From Bordetella genomosp. 2 (lineage in GTDB: Bacteria > Pseudomonadota > Gammaproteobacteria > Burkholderiales > Burkholderiaceae_B), in contig NZ_NEVT01000006.1 of NCBI RefSeq assembly GCF_002261345.1, positions 372,001 through 436,000 of the forward strand: a DNA stretch of 64,000 nucleotides, in the 5' to 3' direction. The position numbers were made by a program, and so were the translations under genes. Shown here in pieces: positions 1 through 8,202 of this stretch. Below the pieces are notes generated by a model. The model had not been told where the DNA came from. It did no database searches and saw only the letters and a program-made list of their open reading frames with translations. The stretch's first letter is position 1, and the number at the start of each line of letters is the position of its first letter.

Positions 1-223
1 GCCCAGTTTCTGGCAAGCCCTGCCGCACGCCGTCGGCACGGCCGGCGACCGCAGCTACGGCATGGTCCGCACTTCGGTGCATTGCGCGCACTGCGGCGGC
101 CACCTCGGCCACGTGTTCGACGACGGGCCGCCGCCAACCGGGCTGCGCTACTGCATGAACGGCGCGGCAATGCAGTTCGCGCCGTCGGCATCGCCGGCCG
201 CCCCGACCAGGAGCCCGTCATGA
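1..223 (+). CDS. msrB: Peptide-methionine (R)-S-oxide reductase MsrB, C-terminal part (cut by window edge)
   Basis: Reduces methionine-R-sulfoxide in proteins. Only about the last 73 residues are in the window, read in the frame starting at base 2. Visible are the second zinc-type Cys pair (CAHC), the [10 protein letters not shown] stretch typical of MsrB, and the catalytic RYCMN motif. The reading frame ends with TGA at 221-223, and the msrA ATG begins at 220, so the two stop/start codons overlap as ATGA and the genes are probably translationally coupled. The N-terminal part, including the first CxxC pair, lies outside the window. Identification is firm; overall gene length cannot be judged. 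Confidence 0.88.
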   Translation, partial: PSFWQALPHAVGTAGDRSYGMVRTSVHCAHCGGHLGHVFDDGPPPTGLRYCMNGAAMQFAPSASPAAPTRSPS

Positions 224-957
224 AGAAAACCCGCAATTCGGCGCCGCCGGCCGCCCCGGGCCGCCGCACCGCCTGCCTGCGGCTGGCCGGCGCCGGGCTG
301 CTGGCCATGGCCGGCTGGCTCGCCATCCAGCCAGCCGGGCGCGCGGCCGATGCCGTCTTCGAGATCCCGCCGCCGGCCCGCGACGTCCCCGCCGCGGGCG
401 GCATGGCCACGGCCGTGCTTGCGGGCGGCTGCTTCTGGGGCGTGCAGGCGGTGTTCCAGCACGTCGAAGGAGTCCGCGAGGCACTCTCGGGCTACGCCGG
501 CGGCAGCGCCGCCACCGCCGACTACGAGACGGTCAGCGGCGGGCGTTCGGGGCATGCCGAGGCGGTACGCATCACCTACGACCCGGCCCGCGTCAGCTAT
601 GGGAAGCTGCTGCAAATCTACTTCTCGGTGGTCCACGACCCGACCCAGCGCAACCGCCAGGGCCCCGACGTGGGGCCGCAGTACCGCTCGGCCATCTTCC
701 CGGCCGACGCGGCGCAGCGCCAGGTCGCGGAAGCCTACATCGCGCAGCTCGACCGCTCCGGCGCCTATCCCGGCCCGCTGGCCACGACAATAGAGACGCT
801 GCAAGGCTTTTATCCGGCGGAGGACTACCACCAGGATTACCTGGCGCGGCATCCGGACAGCCCATACATCATCGTCAACGATCAACCCAAGGTCGACAAC
901 CTGGCCCGCGCCTACAGCGCCTACTATCGCGCCCGACCGGCGCTGGTGCGCCCCTGA
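220..957 (+). CDS. msrA: Peptide-methionine (S)-S-oxide reductase MsrA, exported form
   Basis: Reduces methionine-S-sulfoxide, the partner stereoisomer of the MsrB substrate. The 245-residue product has a long positively charged N-terminus and a hydrophobic stretch (residues about 16-44), so it is probably exported to the periplasm. The catalytic motif GGCFWG places the active Cys at residue 71, and YHQDY near residue 210 is also typical. I see no Cys in the mature part other than the catalytic one, so the resolving thiol of many MsrA proteins is absent and regeneration may depend on an outside reductant. The start at 220 was chosen because it overlaps the msrB stop (ATGA). A longer in-frame ORF upstream only reads through msrB. 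Confidence 0.9.
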   Translation: MKKTRNSAPPAAPGRRTACLRLAGAGLLAMAGWLAIQPAGRAADAVFEIPPPARDVPAAGGMATAVLAGGCFWGVQAVFQHVEGVREALSGYAGGSAATADYETVSGGRSGHAEAVRITYDPARVSYGKLLQIYFSVVHDPTQRNRQGPDVGPQYRSAIFPADAAQRQVAEAYIAQLDRSGAYPGPLATTIETLQGFYPAEDYHQDYLARHPDSPYIIVNDQPKVDNLARAYSAYYRARPALVRP

Positions 958-1021
958 CGCCGGCGCCGACCGCTTGACGCTGCCCGCCGGGCGGGCATAA
1001 CCTCGGAGTCGGCTCCAGGTT

Positions 1022-1617
1022 ATGGAAGGAAACTTGTCCACCACATCGGCGGTGCATCATTGGGTAGGCGTCCTGCTGGCGGCGGGCGAAGGCGCGCGCT
1101 ACCTCGCCGCGCGGCGCGCCCTGCGCGGTGCCGCCAACAAGCTGCTGGCCTGCCCGACACGATCGCCGTGGTCGCCAATCGCCCGCCCGAGCTGCCGGCC
1201 CTGCTCGCGCGCCTGGGGTGCTCCATCCTGACGGCGCCGCCCGCGCCGCGCGGCATGGGCGTATCGCTCGCCGCCGCGGCCCGCCACCTGCTCGATCGCC
1301 CCGCTCCCGGCGGCCAGTTGCCCGGCTGCGTCGTGGCCCTGGCCGACATGCCATGGCTGCGCCCCGACACCCTGCGCCGGCTGCTGGACCACGCCGCCGG
1401 CGATCGCATCGTCGCGCCGTTGTACGACGGCCGGCGCGGCCACCCGGTGGTATTCGGCGGGCAATACCTGGCCGAACTGGCCGAGCTCGACGGCGATGTC
1501 GGGGCCCGCGCCCTGCTGGCGCGCCACGGCGTACTGGAAATCGATTGCGACGATGCCGGCGTGCTGCGCGACATCGACGTTCCGCAAGATCTGCACAGAG
1601 GAAACCCAAGCTCATGA
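1022..1617 (+). pseudogene. MobA/MocA-like nucleotidyltransferase (molybdenum cofactor cytidylyltransferase type), internally deleted and frameshifted
   Basis: The family transfers a nucleotide to molybdopterin; MocA makes the cytosine dinucleotide cofactor used by xanthine-dehydrogenase-type enzymes. The N-terminal signature VGVLLAAGEGARY and NKLLA lie in the frame starting at 1022 and break near base 1150. The rest (DTIAVVANRP, then LADMPWLRPDTL and RRGHPVVFGGQY) lies in a different frame ending at 1617. The roughly 20 codons usually found between the NKLL motif and the following beta strand are missing, so the lesion looks like a deletion that also shifts frame. The stop overlaps the xdhC start (ATGA at 1614-1617), so it was part of this operon. 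A sequencing error alone would not explain the missing segment. Confidence 0.7.
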
Positions 1618-2639
1618 ATCCGCTCGACATGGATGTACTGCGCCAGGCGCGCGACTGGGTCGCTGCCGGGCATACCGTGCACCTGGCCACCGTGGCCCAG
1701 ACCTGGGGCTCGGCGCCGCGCCAGGCCGGCGCGTTGATGGCCCTGCGCGGCGACGGCCGCATGGTCGGCTCGGTGTCCGGCGGCTGTGTCGAGGACGACC
1801 TGATCGCGCGCGCCCGGGCCGGCTCCCTGCCCGCCCGCCCGGACCGCGTCACCTACGGCGTGACCGGCGACGAGGCGGCCCGCTTCGGCCTGCCCTGCGG
1901 GGGCACGCTGCGCCTGGTGGTCGAGCCGCTGCAAGGCACCCAATGGCTGGACGCCGTGCTGGCGGACATCGGCCAGCAGCGCCTGGTGGCGCGCACGCTC
2001 GACCTGCAATCCGGCGCCTGTACGCTGGCGCCGGCCAGCCCGGCGGACGGCCCGGACTTCGACGGCCGCGTGCTGCGCTCGGTATACGGCCCGCAGTGGC
2101 GGCTGCTGATCATCGGCGCCAACCAGACCGCCCGGGCGCTGTGCGGCATCGCCGCGATGCTCGATTTCCGCGTGCTGGTGTGCGACCCGCGCGAAGAGCT
2201 GTACGCGGGCTGGGACGCGCCCCATGGCACGCTGATCACCAGCATGCCGGACGATGCCGTGCTGGAGATCGGCGTGGACGAGCGCACGGCCATCGTCGCC
2301 CTCACCCACGATCCCAAGCTCGACGACATGGCGCTGCTGGAGGCCCTGAAGTCGCCCGCCTTCTACGTGGGCGCGCTGGGCTCGCGTCCCAACCAGGCCA
2401 AGCGGCGCGAGCGGCTGCGCCAGTTCGACCTGGACGATGCCCAGATAGCGCGACTGCACGGCCCGGTCGGCCTGCGCATCGCCAGCCGCACGCCGGCGGA
2501 AATCGCCGTGGCGGTGGCCGCCGAACTGATATGGGTGCGCAATTCGCTGGGCACCGGGCAGGCATCGTCGCACCTGGATGTCGGCAGCCTGCCGCCGGCG
2601 GACGGCGTGCCGCGCCTGAAGGCCGACCCCGCGCCCTAG
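1614..2639 (+). CDS. XdhC/CoxI family molybdenum-cofactor insertion chaperone
   Basis: XdhC proteins bind the molybdenum cofactor, help sulfurate it and insert it into xanthine-dehydrogenase-family enzymes. The 341-residue protein has the family N-terminal domain (TWGSAPRQAGALM, VGSVSGGCVEDDL, LPCGGTL) and a C-terminal Rossmann domain (LLIIGANQTARAL, later YVGALGSRPNQAKRRERL). The start overlaps the stop of the decayed cytidylyltransferase upstream, and the molybdopterin hydroxylase genes follow about 90 bp downstream. The neighbours identify the likely client as the hydroxylase at 2730-6106. The gene itself looks intact. Confidence 0.88.
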   Translation: MNPLDMDVLRQARDWVAAGHTVHLATVAQTWGSAPRQAGALMALRGDGRMVGSVSGGCVEDDLIARARAGSLPARPDRVTYGVTGDEAARFGLPCGGTLRLVVEPLQGTQWLDAVLADIGQQRLVARTLDLQSGACTLAPASPADGPDFDGRVLRSVYGPQWRLLIIGANQTARALCGIAAMLDFRVLVCDPREELYAGWDAPHGTLITSMPDDAVLEIGVDERTAIVALTHDPKLDDMALLEALKSPAFYVGALGSRPNQAKRRERLRQFDLDDAQIARLHGPVGLRIASRTPAEIAVAVAAELIWVRNSLGTGQASSHLDVGSLPPADGVPRLKADPAP

Positions 2640-2729
2640 CCCGTTCCCCCGGGAGCCCAGCCGCTCCTTGCCCATTGCGTTGTCCGGCGCCGCGCGCGCC
2701 GCATCCGTATGCCCTGAAAGGAACGCGCC

Positions 2730-5561
2730 ATGAGACTTGCCAGTCCGTCCCGCCGCTCTTTCCTCAAGACCGCCGCGATCGGCGCGACCACAGTCTATAT
2801 TGCGCCGCTGGGCAGCAAGGCGTATGCGGCGCTGTTCGAAGAACAGTTGCTGACGCCGGTCGAATGGAATCCCGCCAGCGGGCATGCGCGTTTCCGCATC
2901 GACGCCATTGCCAAGGTCACCGGCTCGAAGATCTTCGCGCGCGACATCCGTTCGCGCGACTTGCCGAACTGGCCGCGCGAGCAATCGCATGCCCTGATCC
3001 TGCGCACCACCCTGGCCGACCGCGTCTATGCCGGGCTGGACCTGGCCATCCTGGAGCCCGACCTGCGGCCGGACCGGCTGGTCACCGCCGCCGACCTGGC
3101 GCGCGACAAGCTGGCCTTTCCGGCTTTCTACGGCGAAGACATGCTGCTGCCGGAGGGCAAGACGCCCGCCTATCTGGGCCACGCGGTGGCCATCCTCATC
3201 TATCACGATTTCGCGCGTTTCCGCTACGCCAAGGACAAGCTGCAGTTCCGCCGCGACGTGGTGCGCTACGGCGCGCAGACCGGCCCGCTGCAGCGCGACC
3301 CATGGGGCACGTTCCGCTACGTGCGCGTGGGCGGCGCCGCCGGCTATGCCGACGATGTCTATTCCAGCCTGAAGGACGCGCCCATCTTCCCCAGCACCAT
3401 GCGCAAGCACCTGCCGGTGTGGCCGGACGGCGTGGACCACGGCCAGCTCGGCGAACAGGGCATGTACCACGCCGGGCGCATCGCCGCCGAGCTCGACGCC
3501 CCGCCCGGCGACTGGCTGGTGCTGGAGCGCCGTTACCAGACGCAGTCCATCGACACGGCGGCGCTCGAGCCCGACAATGCCAACTGCTGGTACGACGCCG
3601 CCGCGCAGGCCCTGCACATGGTGGTGCCGACCCAGTCGCCCCAGGAAGTGGCCGACAGTACGGTGGAAATGACCTCGCCCGGCCGCTTCCCGGTGCGCAA
3701 GGTGTTCCTGCACCCCTGCTACACCGTCGGCTACGGCTCGAAGGACCACTGCAACATGCCGTTCTACGGCGTGGTCTGCGCCCTCTACGGCGACGGCCGG
3801 CCGGTGCGCATCGCCAACGACCGCTACGAGCAGTTCCAGACCTCGCTCAAGCGCCACGCCTTCGACATGCGCTACCGCATCGCCGTGGACCGCAAGACCG
3901 GCCTGATGCAGGCATTCCAGGCCCATCTCGAAGCCAACGGCGGCGGCCGCGCCAATTTCTCGCCGTCGGTCGCCATGGTGGGCGCCACCGCGGCGCAATC
4001 CATCTACTACATCCCCAAGAGCGACCTGACCGCCGTGGCGATCGCCAGCCGCGCCATCGACGCCGGCTCGGCGCGCGGCTACGGCACCTTGCAGAGCATG
4101 GCGGCCACCGAAATGATGGTCGACGAAATCGCCGCCGAACTTCGGCTCGACCCCATCGAATTCCGCCTGCGCAATGTACTGAAGTCCGGCATGAAGAACA
4201 CCCAGGGCGCGGTACCGGCCGGCGCCGTGCGGGCCGACGAGATCCTGCGCAAGGCGGCCGCCCACCCGATGTGGACCGGGCGTGCCGAGAAGAAGGCCCG
4301 CTACGAGGCCGAGCACCCCGGCCAGCGCTACGGCGTCGGCTTCGCCTGTGTGCAGAAAGACTTCGGGACGGGCGCCGAATCGTCCTTCGCGCGCGTCGAG
4401 ATCGACCCGCAGGGCCGCGTCAGCCTGCACCATAGCGGCACCGAGATAGGCACCGGCATGAGCACCTCGCAGGCGCTGGTATGCGCGGAATGGCTCGGCG
4501 TGCCGGCCACCCGCGTGCTGACGTCCGTCATAGACTGGCCCGACCTGCCGATGCAGACCAGCGGCGACCCCTACCTGATGCGCCAGGACGAGCAGGACAC
4601 GCTGTCGCGCAACCCGCGCTGGACGCCCGCCTACGCTTCGCCGTCGAGCGCGACCAACTCGGCCTTCTATTTCAGCCACACCACCCGCGAAGCCGCCCGC
4701 ATTGTCTTCCTGCATGGCTTGTGGCCGGCCGCCCTGGATTTCTGGAGCCGCGGCCTGGGCGGCGGCCAGGCCGCGCCGCTGGTAGTGCGCGCCGAGGACG
4801 CCCGCTGGGTCGACGGCGCCCTCACCTGCGCCGGCATGCAGCCGCTGCCGCTGGCCCAGCTTGCCCGGCGCGCCCACGAAATGGGCCTGGTGACCGGCGC
4901 GGTCGTGCACGCGTTCAACCGCTGGCAATGGGCCGAGGCCGATTTCCCGATCGACGGCCAGACCCGGCGCCTGCCCCTGGACGGGCTGGCGCTGCGCCAT
5001 GGCGCCGGCGCCACAGGCCGGCAGCCGGCCTCCGCGGCCACGACGGCCAACGGCTACCGGGCGATCGACCGCGCGCAGGTGTACATCCCGCCGGTGCAGC
5101 GCAACAACGCCGCCGTCACCTATTACGCCGCGGTGGGCGCACTGGCCGAGCTGGCCGTGCATGAAGCCAGCGGCAAGGTCGAGCTGCTGGCGCACCACTC
5201 GCTGGTGGAATGCGGCAACATGATCTCGCCCGAGCTGGTGTCCAGCCAATTGCAGGGCGGCCTGGCAATGGGCATCGGCCATGCCCTGCATGAATACCTG
5301 CCGCTCTATGAAGACGGCCCCGGCGACGGCACCTGGAACTTCAACCGTTATCACTTGCCGCTGGCCAGCGAAGTCGCCCTCTGGACCCAGACGGCCGAGA
5401 TCCTGCCGCCGCTGTCGGACACCGATCCGCCCAAGGGCATCGCCGAAGTGGTCATGATTCCGATCGTCGGGGCCATCGTCAACGGCATCGCCCACGCCAT
5501 CGGGCACCGCTTCACCACATTGCCCGTCACCGCCGCGCAGATACAGGAGGCCCTGGCATGA
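2730..5561 (+). CDS. Xanthine dehydrogenase-family molybdopterin-binding catalytic subunit, Tat-exported
   Basis: Large catalytic subunit of a molybdenum hydroxylase that oxidises an aldehyde or N-heteroaromatic substrate with water as oxygen source. The 943-residue product begins with a twin-arginine signal (SRRSFLK at about 7-13, then a hydrophobic run to about residue 32), so the folded enzyme is sent to the periplasm. Typical Ald_Xan_dh_C2 features include GTEIGTGMSTSQAL near residue 570. The C-terminal PPKGIAEVV segment should carry the catalytic Glu of the family. The small 2Fe-2S subunit overlaps its stop (ATGA) and a tri-heme cytochrome follows, giving a three-component enzyme like isoquinoline or nicotinate hydroxylases and periplasmic aldehyde oxidases. 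The substrate cannot be told from sequence. Confidence 0.87.
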   Translation: MRLASPSRRSFLKTAAIGATTVYIAPLGSKAYAALFEEQLLTPVEWNPASGHARFRIDAIAKVTGSKIFARDIRSRDLPNWPREQSHALILRTTLADRVYAGLDLAILEPDLRPDRLVTAADLARDKLAFPAFYGEDMLLPEGKTPAYLGHAVAILIYHDFARFRYAKDKLQFRRDVVRYGAQTGPLQRDPWGTFRYVRVGGAAGYADDVYSSLKDAPIFPSTMRKHLPVWPDGVDHGQLGEQGMYHAGRIAAELDAPPGDWLVLERRYQTQSIDTAALEPDNANCWYDAAAQALHMVVPTQSPQEVADSTVEMTSPGRFPVRKVFLHPCYTVGYGSKDHCNMPFYGVVCALYGDGRPVRIANDRYEQFQTSLKRHAFDMRYRIAVDRKTGLMQAFQAHLEANGGGRANFSPSVAMVGATAAQSIYYIPKSDLTAVAIASRAIDAGSARGYGTLQSMAATEMMVDEIAAELRLDPIEFRLRNVLKSGMKNTQGAVPAGAVRADEILRKAAAHPMWTGRAEKKARYEAEHPGQRYGVGFACVQKDFGTGAESSFARVEIDPQGRVSLHHSGTEIGTGMSTSQALVCAEWLGVPATRVLTSVIDWPDLPMQTSGDPYLMRQDEQDTLSRNPRWTPAYASPSSATNSAFYFSHTTREAARIVFLHGLWPAALDFWSRGLGGGQAAPLVVRAEDARWVDGALTCAGMQPLPLAQLARRAHEMGLVTGAVVHAFNRWQWAEADFPIDGQTRRLPLDGLALRHGAGATGRQPASAATTANGYRAIDRAQVYIPPVQRNNAAVTYYAAVGALAELAVHEASGKVELLAHHSLVECGNMISPELVSSQLQGGLAMGIGHALHEYLPLYEDGPGDGTWNFNRYHLPLASEVALWTQTAEILPPLSDTDPPKGIAEVVMIPIVGAIVNGIAHAIGHRFTTLPVTAAQIQEALA

Positions 5562-6106
5562 GCATCGCCACCGAACCCCTCAGCCTGACGATCAACGGCA
5601 AGGCCGTCGGCCCGCTGCAAGTGCCGGCGAACCTGATGATGATCGATTTCCTGCACGAATACCTGGACCTGACCGGTGCGCGGCTGGGCTGCGGCCAGGG
5701 CATCTGCCATGCCTGCGTCGTGATCCTCGACAAGCCCGACGGCACCAGCGAGGAGATCCGCACCTGTATCACCGGCGCGCTGTTCTTCCAGGGCAAGCAG
5801 GTGCGCACCGTCGAAGCGCACGGCCGCCGCAATGCCGAGGGCGAGGCGGTCGACCTGTCGCCCATCCAGCAGAAGTTCCTGGAGCACTACAGCTTCCAGT
5901 GCGGCTACTGCACCCCCGGCTTCGTCAACGCCGCCACGGTGCTGGTCGAGCGGCTCGCGCGCCAGCCCGTGGCGCGCGAGCGCGTCGAACAGGAAGTGAC
6001 CGGGGCGCTGGACCACCACATCTGCCGCTGCACGGGATACGTCCGCTATCACCAGGCGGTCAAGGATGTCGTGCTGAACACGCCTGGACTGACCACTGGA
6101 GACTGA
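5558..6106 (+). CDS. 2Fe-2S iron-sulfur subunit of molybdenum hydroxylase
   Basis: Carries electrons from the molybdenum centre of the large subunit to the cytochrome. The 182-residue protein has the plant-ferredoxin type cluster motif (LGCGQGICHAC, with a later Cys in IRTCITG) followed by the four-helix domain with the second cluster motif (FQCGYCTPGF and ICRCTGYVRYH). Length matches the CoxS/IorA class. It has no signal peptide of its own, as expected if it is co-exported with the Tat-signalled large subunit. The ATG overlaps the large-subunit stop, and the cytochrome gene begins 2 bp after its own stop. Confidence 0.92.
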   Translation: MSIATEPLSLTINGKAVGPLQVPANLMMIDFLHEYLDLTGARLGCGQGICHACVVILDKPDGTSEEIRTCITGALFFQGKQVRTVEAHGRRNAEGEAVDLSPIQQKFLEHYSFQCGYCTPGFVNAATVLVERLARQPVARERVEQEVTGALDHHICRCTGYVRYHQAVKDVVLNTPGLTTGD

Positions 6107-6108
6107 CC

Positions 6109-7356
6109 ATGGCCGCCCTCTGCCCTTCGCTGCGCTCCGTGCTGGCGGCCGCCTGCCTGGCCATGCTGGCTGCCTGTGGCAAGCAGGACGACGCGCCGGC
6201 GCCGCCCGCCCCGCCGATCGCCGCCGGCCAGGACCAGTTATTGCGCGGCCGCTACCTGGTCCAGGCGGCCGATTGCGCCGCCTGCCACACCGCCGAAGGG
6301 GGTGCGCCGTTTGCCGGCGGCGTGCCGCTGGAATCGCCGTTCGGCAAGTTCTACGGCACCAACATCACGCCCGATGCCGAGCATGGCATCGGCGACTGGA
6401 GCGCCGACGATTTCTACGCGGCGCTGCACGACGGCATGACGCCCGATGGCCCGCTCTACCCGGCCATGCCGTACACCTCGTACCGCCAGCTCAGCCGCGC
6501 CGACAGCGACGCCATGTATGCGTACCTGCGCAGCATCGAGCCGGCGGCGGTGCCGAACCGCGAGCCGGAGCTGGATTTCCCCTACAACATGCGCTTCGGC
6601 GTACGGTTCTGGAACTGGCTGTTCCTGGAAGACAGCCTGCCGGATGCCTCGCAGGGCAGCTCGCAGGCCTGGCTGCGCGGCCGCTACCTGGCCGGCGCGC
6701 TGGGCCACTGCGCCGAGTGCCATACGCCGCGCGGCAAGCTCGGCCAGCTCGACGCCGACCGCCCGCTGCAGGGCGGCGCCCTGGGGCGCATCCTGGCGCC
6801 GGACATTTCGCCCGCCGGCCTGGCCGCGCGCGGCTGGACCATCGACGACCTGCACGCCCTGTTCGCTACCGGCATCGCCCCGCAGGGCGCCGCCTTCGAC
6901 GAAATGTTCCCGGTGGTGCACCTGAGCACGCAATACCTCAGCCGCGAGGACGTGGCGGCGCTGTCCACCTACCTGCTGGGAGACCACCCGCCGGCGCCCG
7001 CCCGGGCCGCGCCGGCCACGCTCGAGCCGCGTGTGCGCGACAGCGGCAAGGGCCTCTACGTCGCCCTGTGCGCCGGCTGCCACGGCTTCGACGGCCAGGG
7101 CAAGCCCGGCGTGGCGGTGGCGATGCAAGGCAACACCGCCTTGCGCGACAGCAACCCGCACAACCTGGTGGCAGTCATGCTGGACGGCATCGAGGCGCAG
7201 GATTTTCCCGGCACGGCCGCCATGCAGGCGATGCCGGGTTTTGCCGGTACACTGACAGATGCGCAGCTGGCCGACCTGGCCAATTACTTGCGCGCCGAAT
7301 GGGGCGGACAGGCCCCCACGGTGACCGCGGAATCGGTCCAGACGCTGCGCCGCTAG
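6109..7356 (+). CDS. Tri-heme cytochrome c lipoprotein, electron acceptor of the molybdenum hydroxylase
   Basis: Probable membrane-anchored periplasmic electron carrier passing electrons from the hydroxylase to the respiratory chain. The 415-residue product has a lipoprotein-type signal (LAACG, lipidated Cys near residue 23) and three heme c sites: CAACH, CAECH and CAGCH, in three cytochrome c domains as in alcohol dehydrogenase cytochrome subunits. Methionine ligands are plausible in the following loops. It is the last gene of the hydroxylase operon, followed by a non-coding stretch with the FNR-like box of the next gene. The context supports a periplasmic oxidase that bypasses NAD. Confidence 0.9.
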   Translation: MAALCPSLRSVLAAACLAMLAACGKQDDAPAPPAPPIAAGQDQLLRGRYLVQAADCAACHTAEGGAPFAGGVPLESPFGKFYGTNITPDAEHGIGDWSADDFYAALHDGMTPDGPLYPAMPYTSYRQLSRADSDAMYAYLRSIEPAAVPNREPELDFPYNMRFGVRFWNWLFLEDSLPDASQGSSQAWLRGRYLAGALGHCAECHTPRGKLGQLDADRPLQGGALGRILAPDISPAGLAARGWTIDDLHALFATGIAPQGAAFDEMFPVVHLSTQYLSREDVAALSTYLLGDHPPAPARAAPATLEPRVRDSGKGLYVALCAGCHGFDGQGKPGVAVAMQGNTALRDSNPHNLVAVMLDGIEAQDFPGTAAMQAMPGFAGTLTDAQLADLANYLRAEWGGQAPTVTAESVQTLRR

Positions 7357-7371
7357 GCGTATGGGCTGAGA

Positions 7372-7413
7372 TTGATCCAGGTCAATTCGTACCAGCCTCG
7401 ATTCGCTATCCTG
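7372..7413 (+). promoter_or_regulatory. FNR/ANR-like operator with matching -10 box upstream of the universal stress gene
   Basis: TTGATCCAGGTCAA at 7372-7385 matches the FNR consensus TTGAT-N4-ATCAA except for one base. TATCCT at 7407-7412 sits where a -10 hexamer would be if the operator were centred at -41.5, the class II FNR position. This would put the transcript start near 7420, about 36 bp before the ATG. Anaerobic FNR/ANR control of usp genes is known in other proteobacteria; here it is inferred from sequence alone. Confidence 0.6.
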
Positions 7414-7455
7414 GAACGAAGGTGCTGATCGCACCCCAATTTATGGAGAGCACTC

Positions 7456-7881
7456 ATGTACAAGATCCTCGTTCCCATCGATGGCTCCGAATGCGCGCTG
7501 CGGGCGCTCGACGCCGCCATCGCCATGGCCGGCCAGCACGGCGAGTCCGAACTGCACCTGCTGAATGTCCCGCTGCCGATCCTGTCGGGCCACGCCCGCA
7601 TGTTTCTCGACAAGAACGAAGTGCAGGCCTATTACGACGAGGAAGGCGCCAAGGCGCTGGCCGACGCAAAGCGCGCCGCCGAGCAATCCGGCGTGCGGTT
7701 CGTCACCGCGGTGCGGCCGGGCCAGTCGGCCCAGACCATCGTCGACTACGCACGCGCGCAACAGTGCGCGCACATCGTCATGGGCACGCGCGGCCTGGGC
7801 GCCCTGCCCGGCATCCTGCTGGGCTCGGTGGCCAACAAGGTGATCCACCTGGCCGACCTGCCCATCACGCTGGTGAAATAA
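7456..7881 (+). CDS. Universal stress protein, UspA family
   Basis: Small cytoplasmic nucleotide-binding protein linked to survival under stress or oxygen limitation. The 141-residue single-domain protein starts MYKILVPIDGSECAL, the usual first strand and Asp-containing loop. Near the C-terminus GTRGLGALPGILLGS fits the ATP-binding pattern G-2x-G-9x-G-S, so the protein should bind ATP. It is monocistronic, preceded by the FNR-like promoter described above and followed directly by the convergent inhibitor gene. Family assignment is secure; physiological role is inferred. Confidence 0.92.
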   Translation: MYKILVPIDGSECALRALDAAIAMAGQHGESELHLLNVPLPILSGHARMFLDKNEVQAYYDEEGAKALADAKRAAEQSGVRFVTAVRPGQSAQTIVDYARAQQCAHIVMGTRGLGALPGILLGSVANKVIHLADLPITLVK

Positions 7882-7883
7882 AT

Positions 7884-7900
7884 AACCCTTCTACAGGGTT
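7884..7900. terminator. Short hairpin between convergent genes
   Basis: AACCCT and AGGGTT form a 6-bp stem with a 5-base loop between the usp stop and the 3' end of the convergent inhibitor gene; its right part lies in the last codons of that gene. Two Ts follow on the plus strand. It is weak and could act in either direction. Confidence 0.35.
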
Positions 7901-8202
7901 TTCCAGAGCCGCAGCAGCGGCTCTGGCGCCTGCGTCTCCGGCACTTCGAAGCGCACGCTCGCGGGGGCGTCGATGAACCAGATCTCGATGCGGAAATAGC
8001 GCTGGTCGCCTCCCGCTGCGCCATCGCTGCTGGCCTGGGGCGCCGCCTGGCGCAAGGCTTCGCAGACGTCGCGCCGCACCTCGTCGGGGCAGTTGCGCAG
8101 GTCGATATCGCGCGGCGCGGCGCGGCCCGGCAGGTAGGCCAGGCCGCCCTGGCGCGACAGCCGCACCAGCGTCGCCTGGGACAACGGCGGCAGGTCGATC
8201 AT
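7891..8202 (-). CDS. Emfourin-like protealysin inhibitor
   Basis: Small 103-residue protein without signal peptide, starting MIDLPPLSQATLVRLSRQGG. The N-terminal SRQGG-type strand, the C-terminal FEVPET segment, the size and above all the position next to a protealysin-type M4 protease match the emfourin family, which binds and inhibits protealysin-like proteases in the cytoplasm. The ATG overlaps the protease stop (ATGA at 8199-8202), so inhibitor and enzyme are probably made in a fixed ratio from one transcript. The call depends partly on context; the fold cannot be verified by eye. Confidence 0.68.
   Translation of the reverse strand: MIDLPPLSQATLVRLSRQGGLAYLPGRAAPRDIDLRNCPDEVRRDVCEALRQAAPQASSDGAAGGDQRYFRIEIWFIDAPASVRFEVPETQAPEPLLRLWKTL

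Noticed and set aside
1020-5507. Very long minus-strand open frame (about 1,495 codons)
   Set aside because: It is the antisense of the XdhC and molybdopterin-subunit genes, has low-complexity Gly/Ala/Arg/His composition and no motif. Open only because of high GC at third positions.
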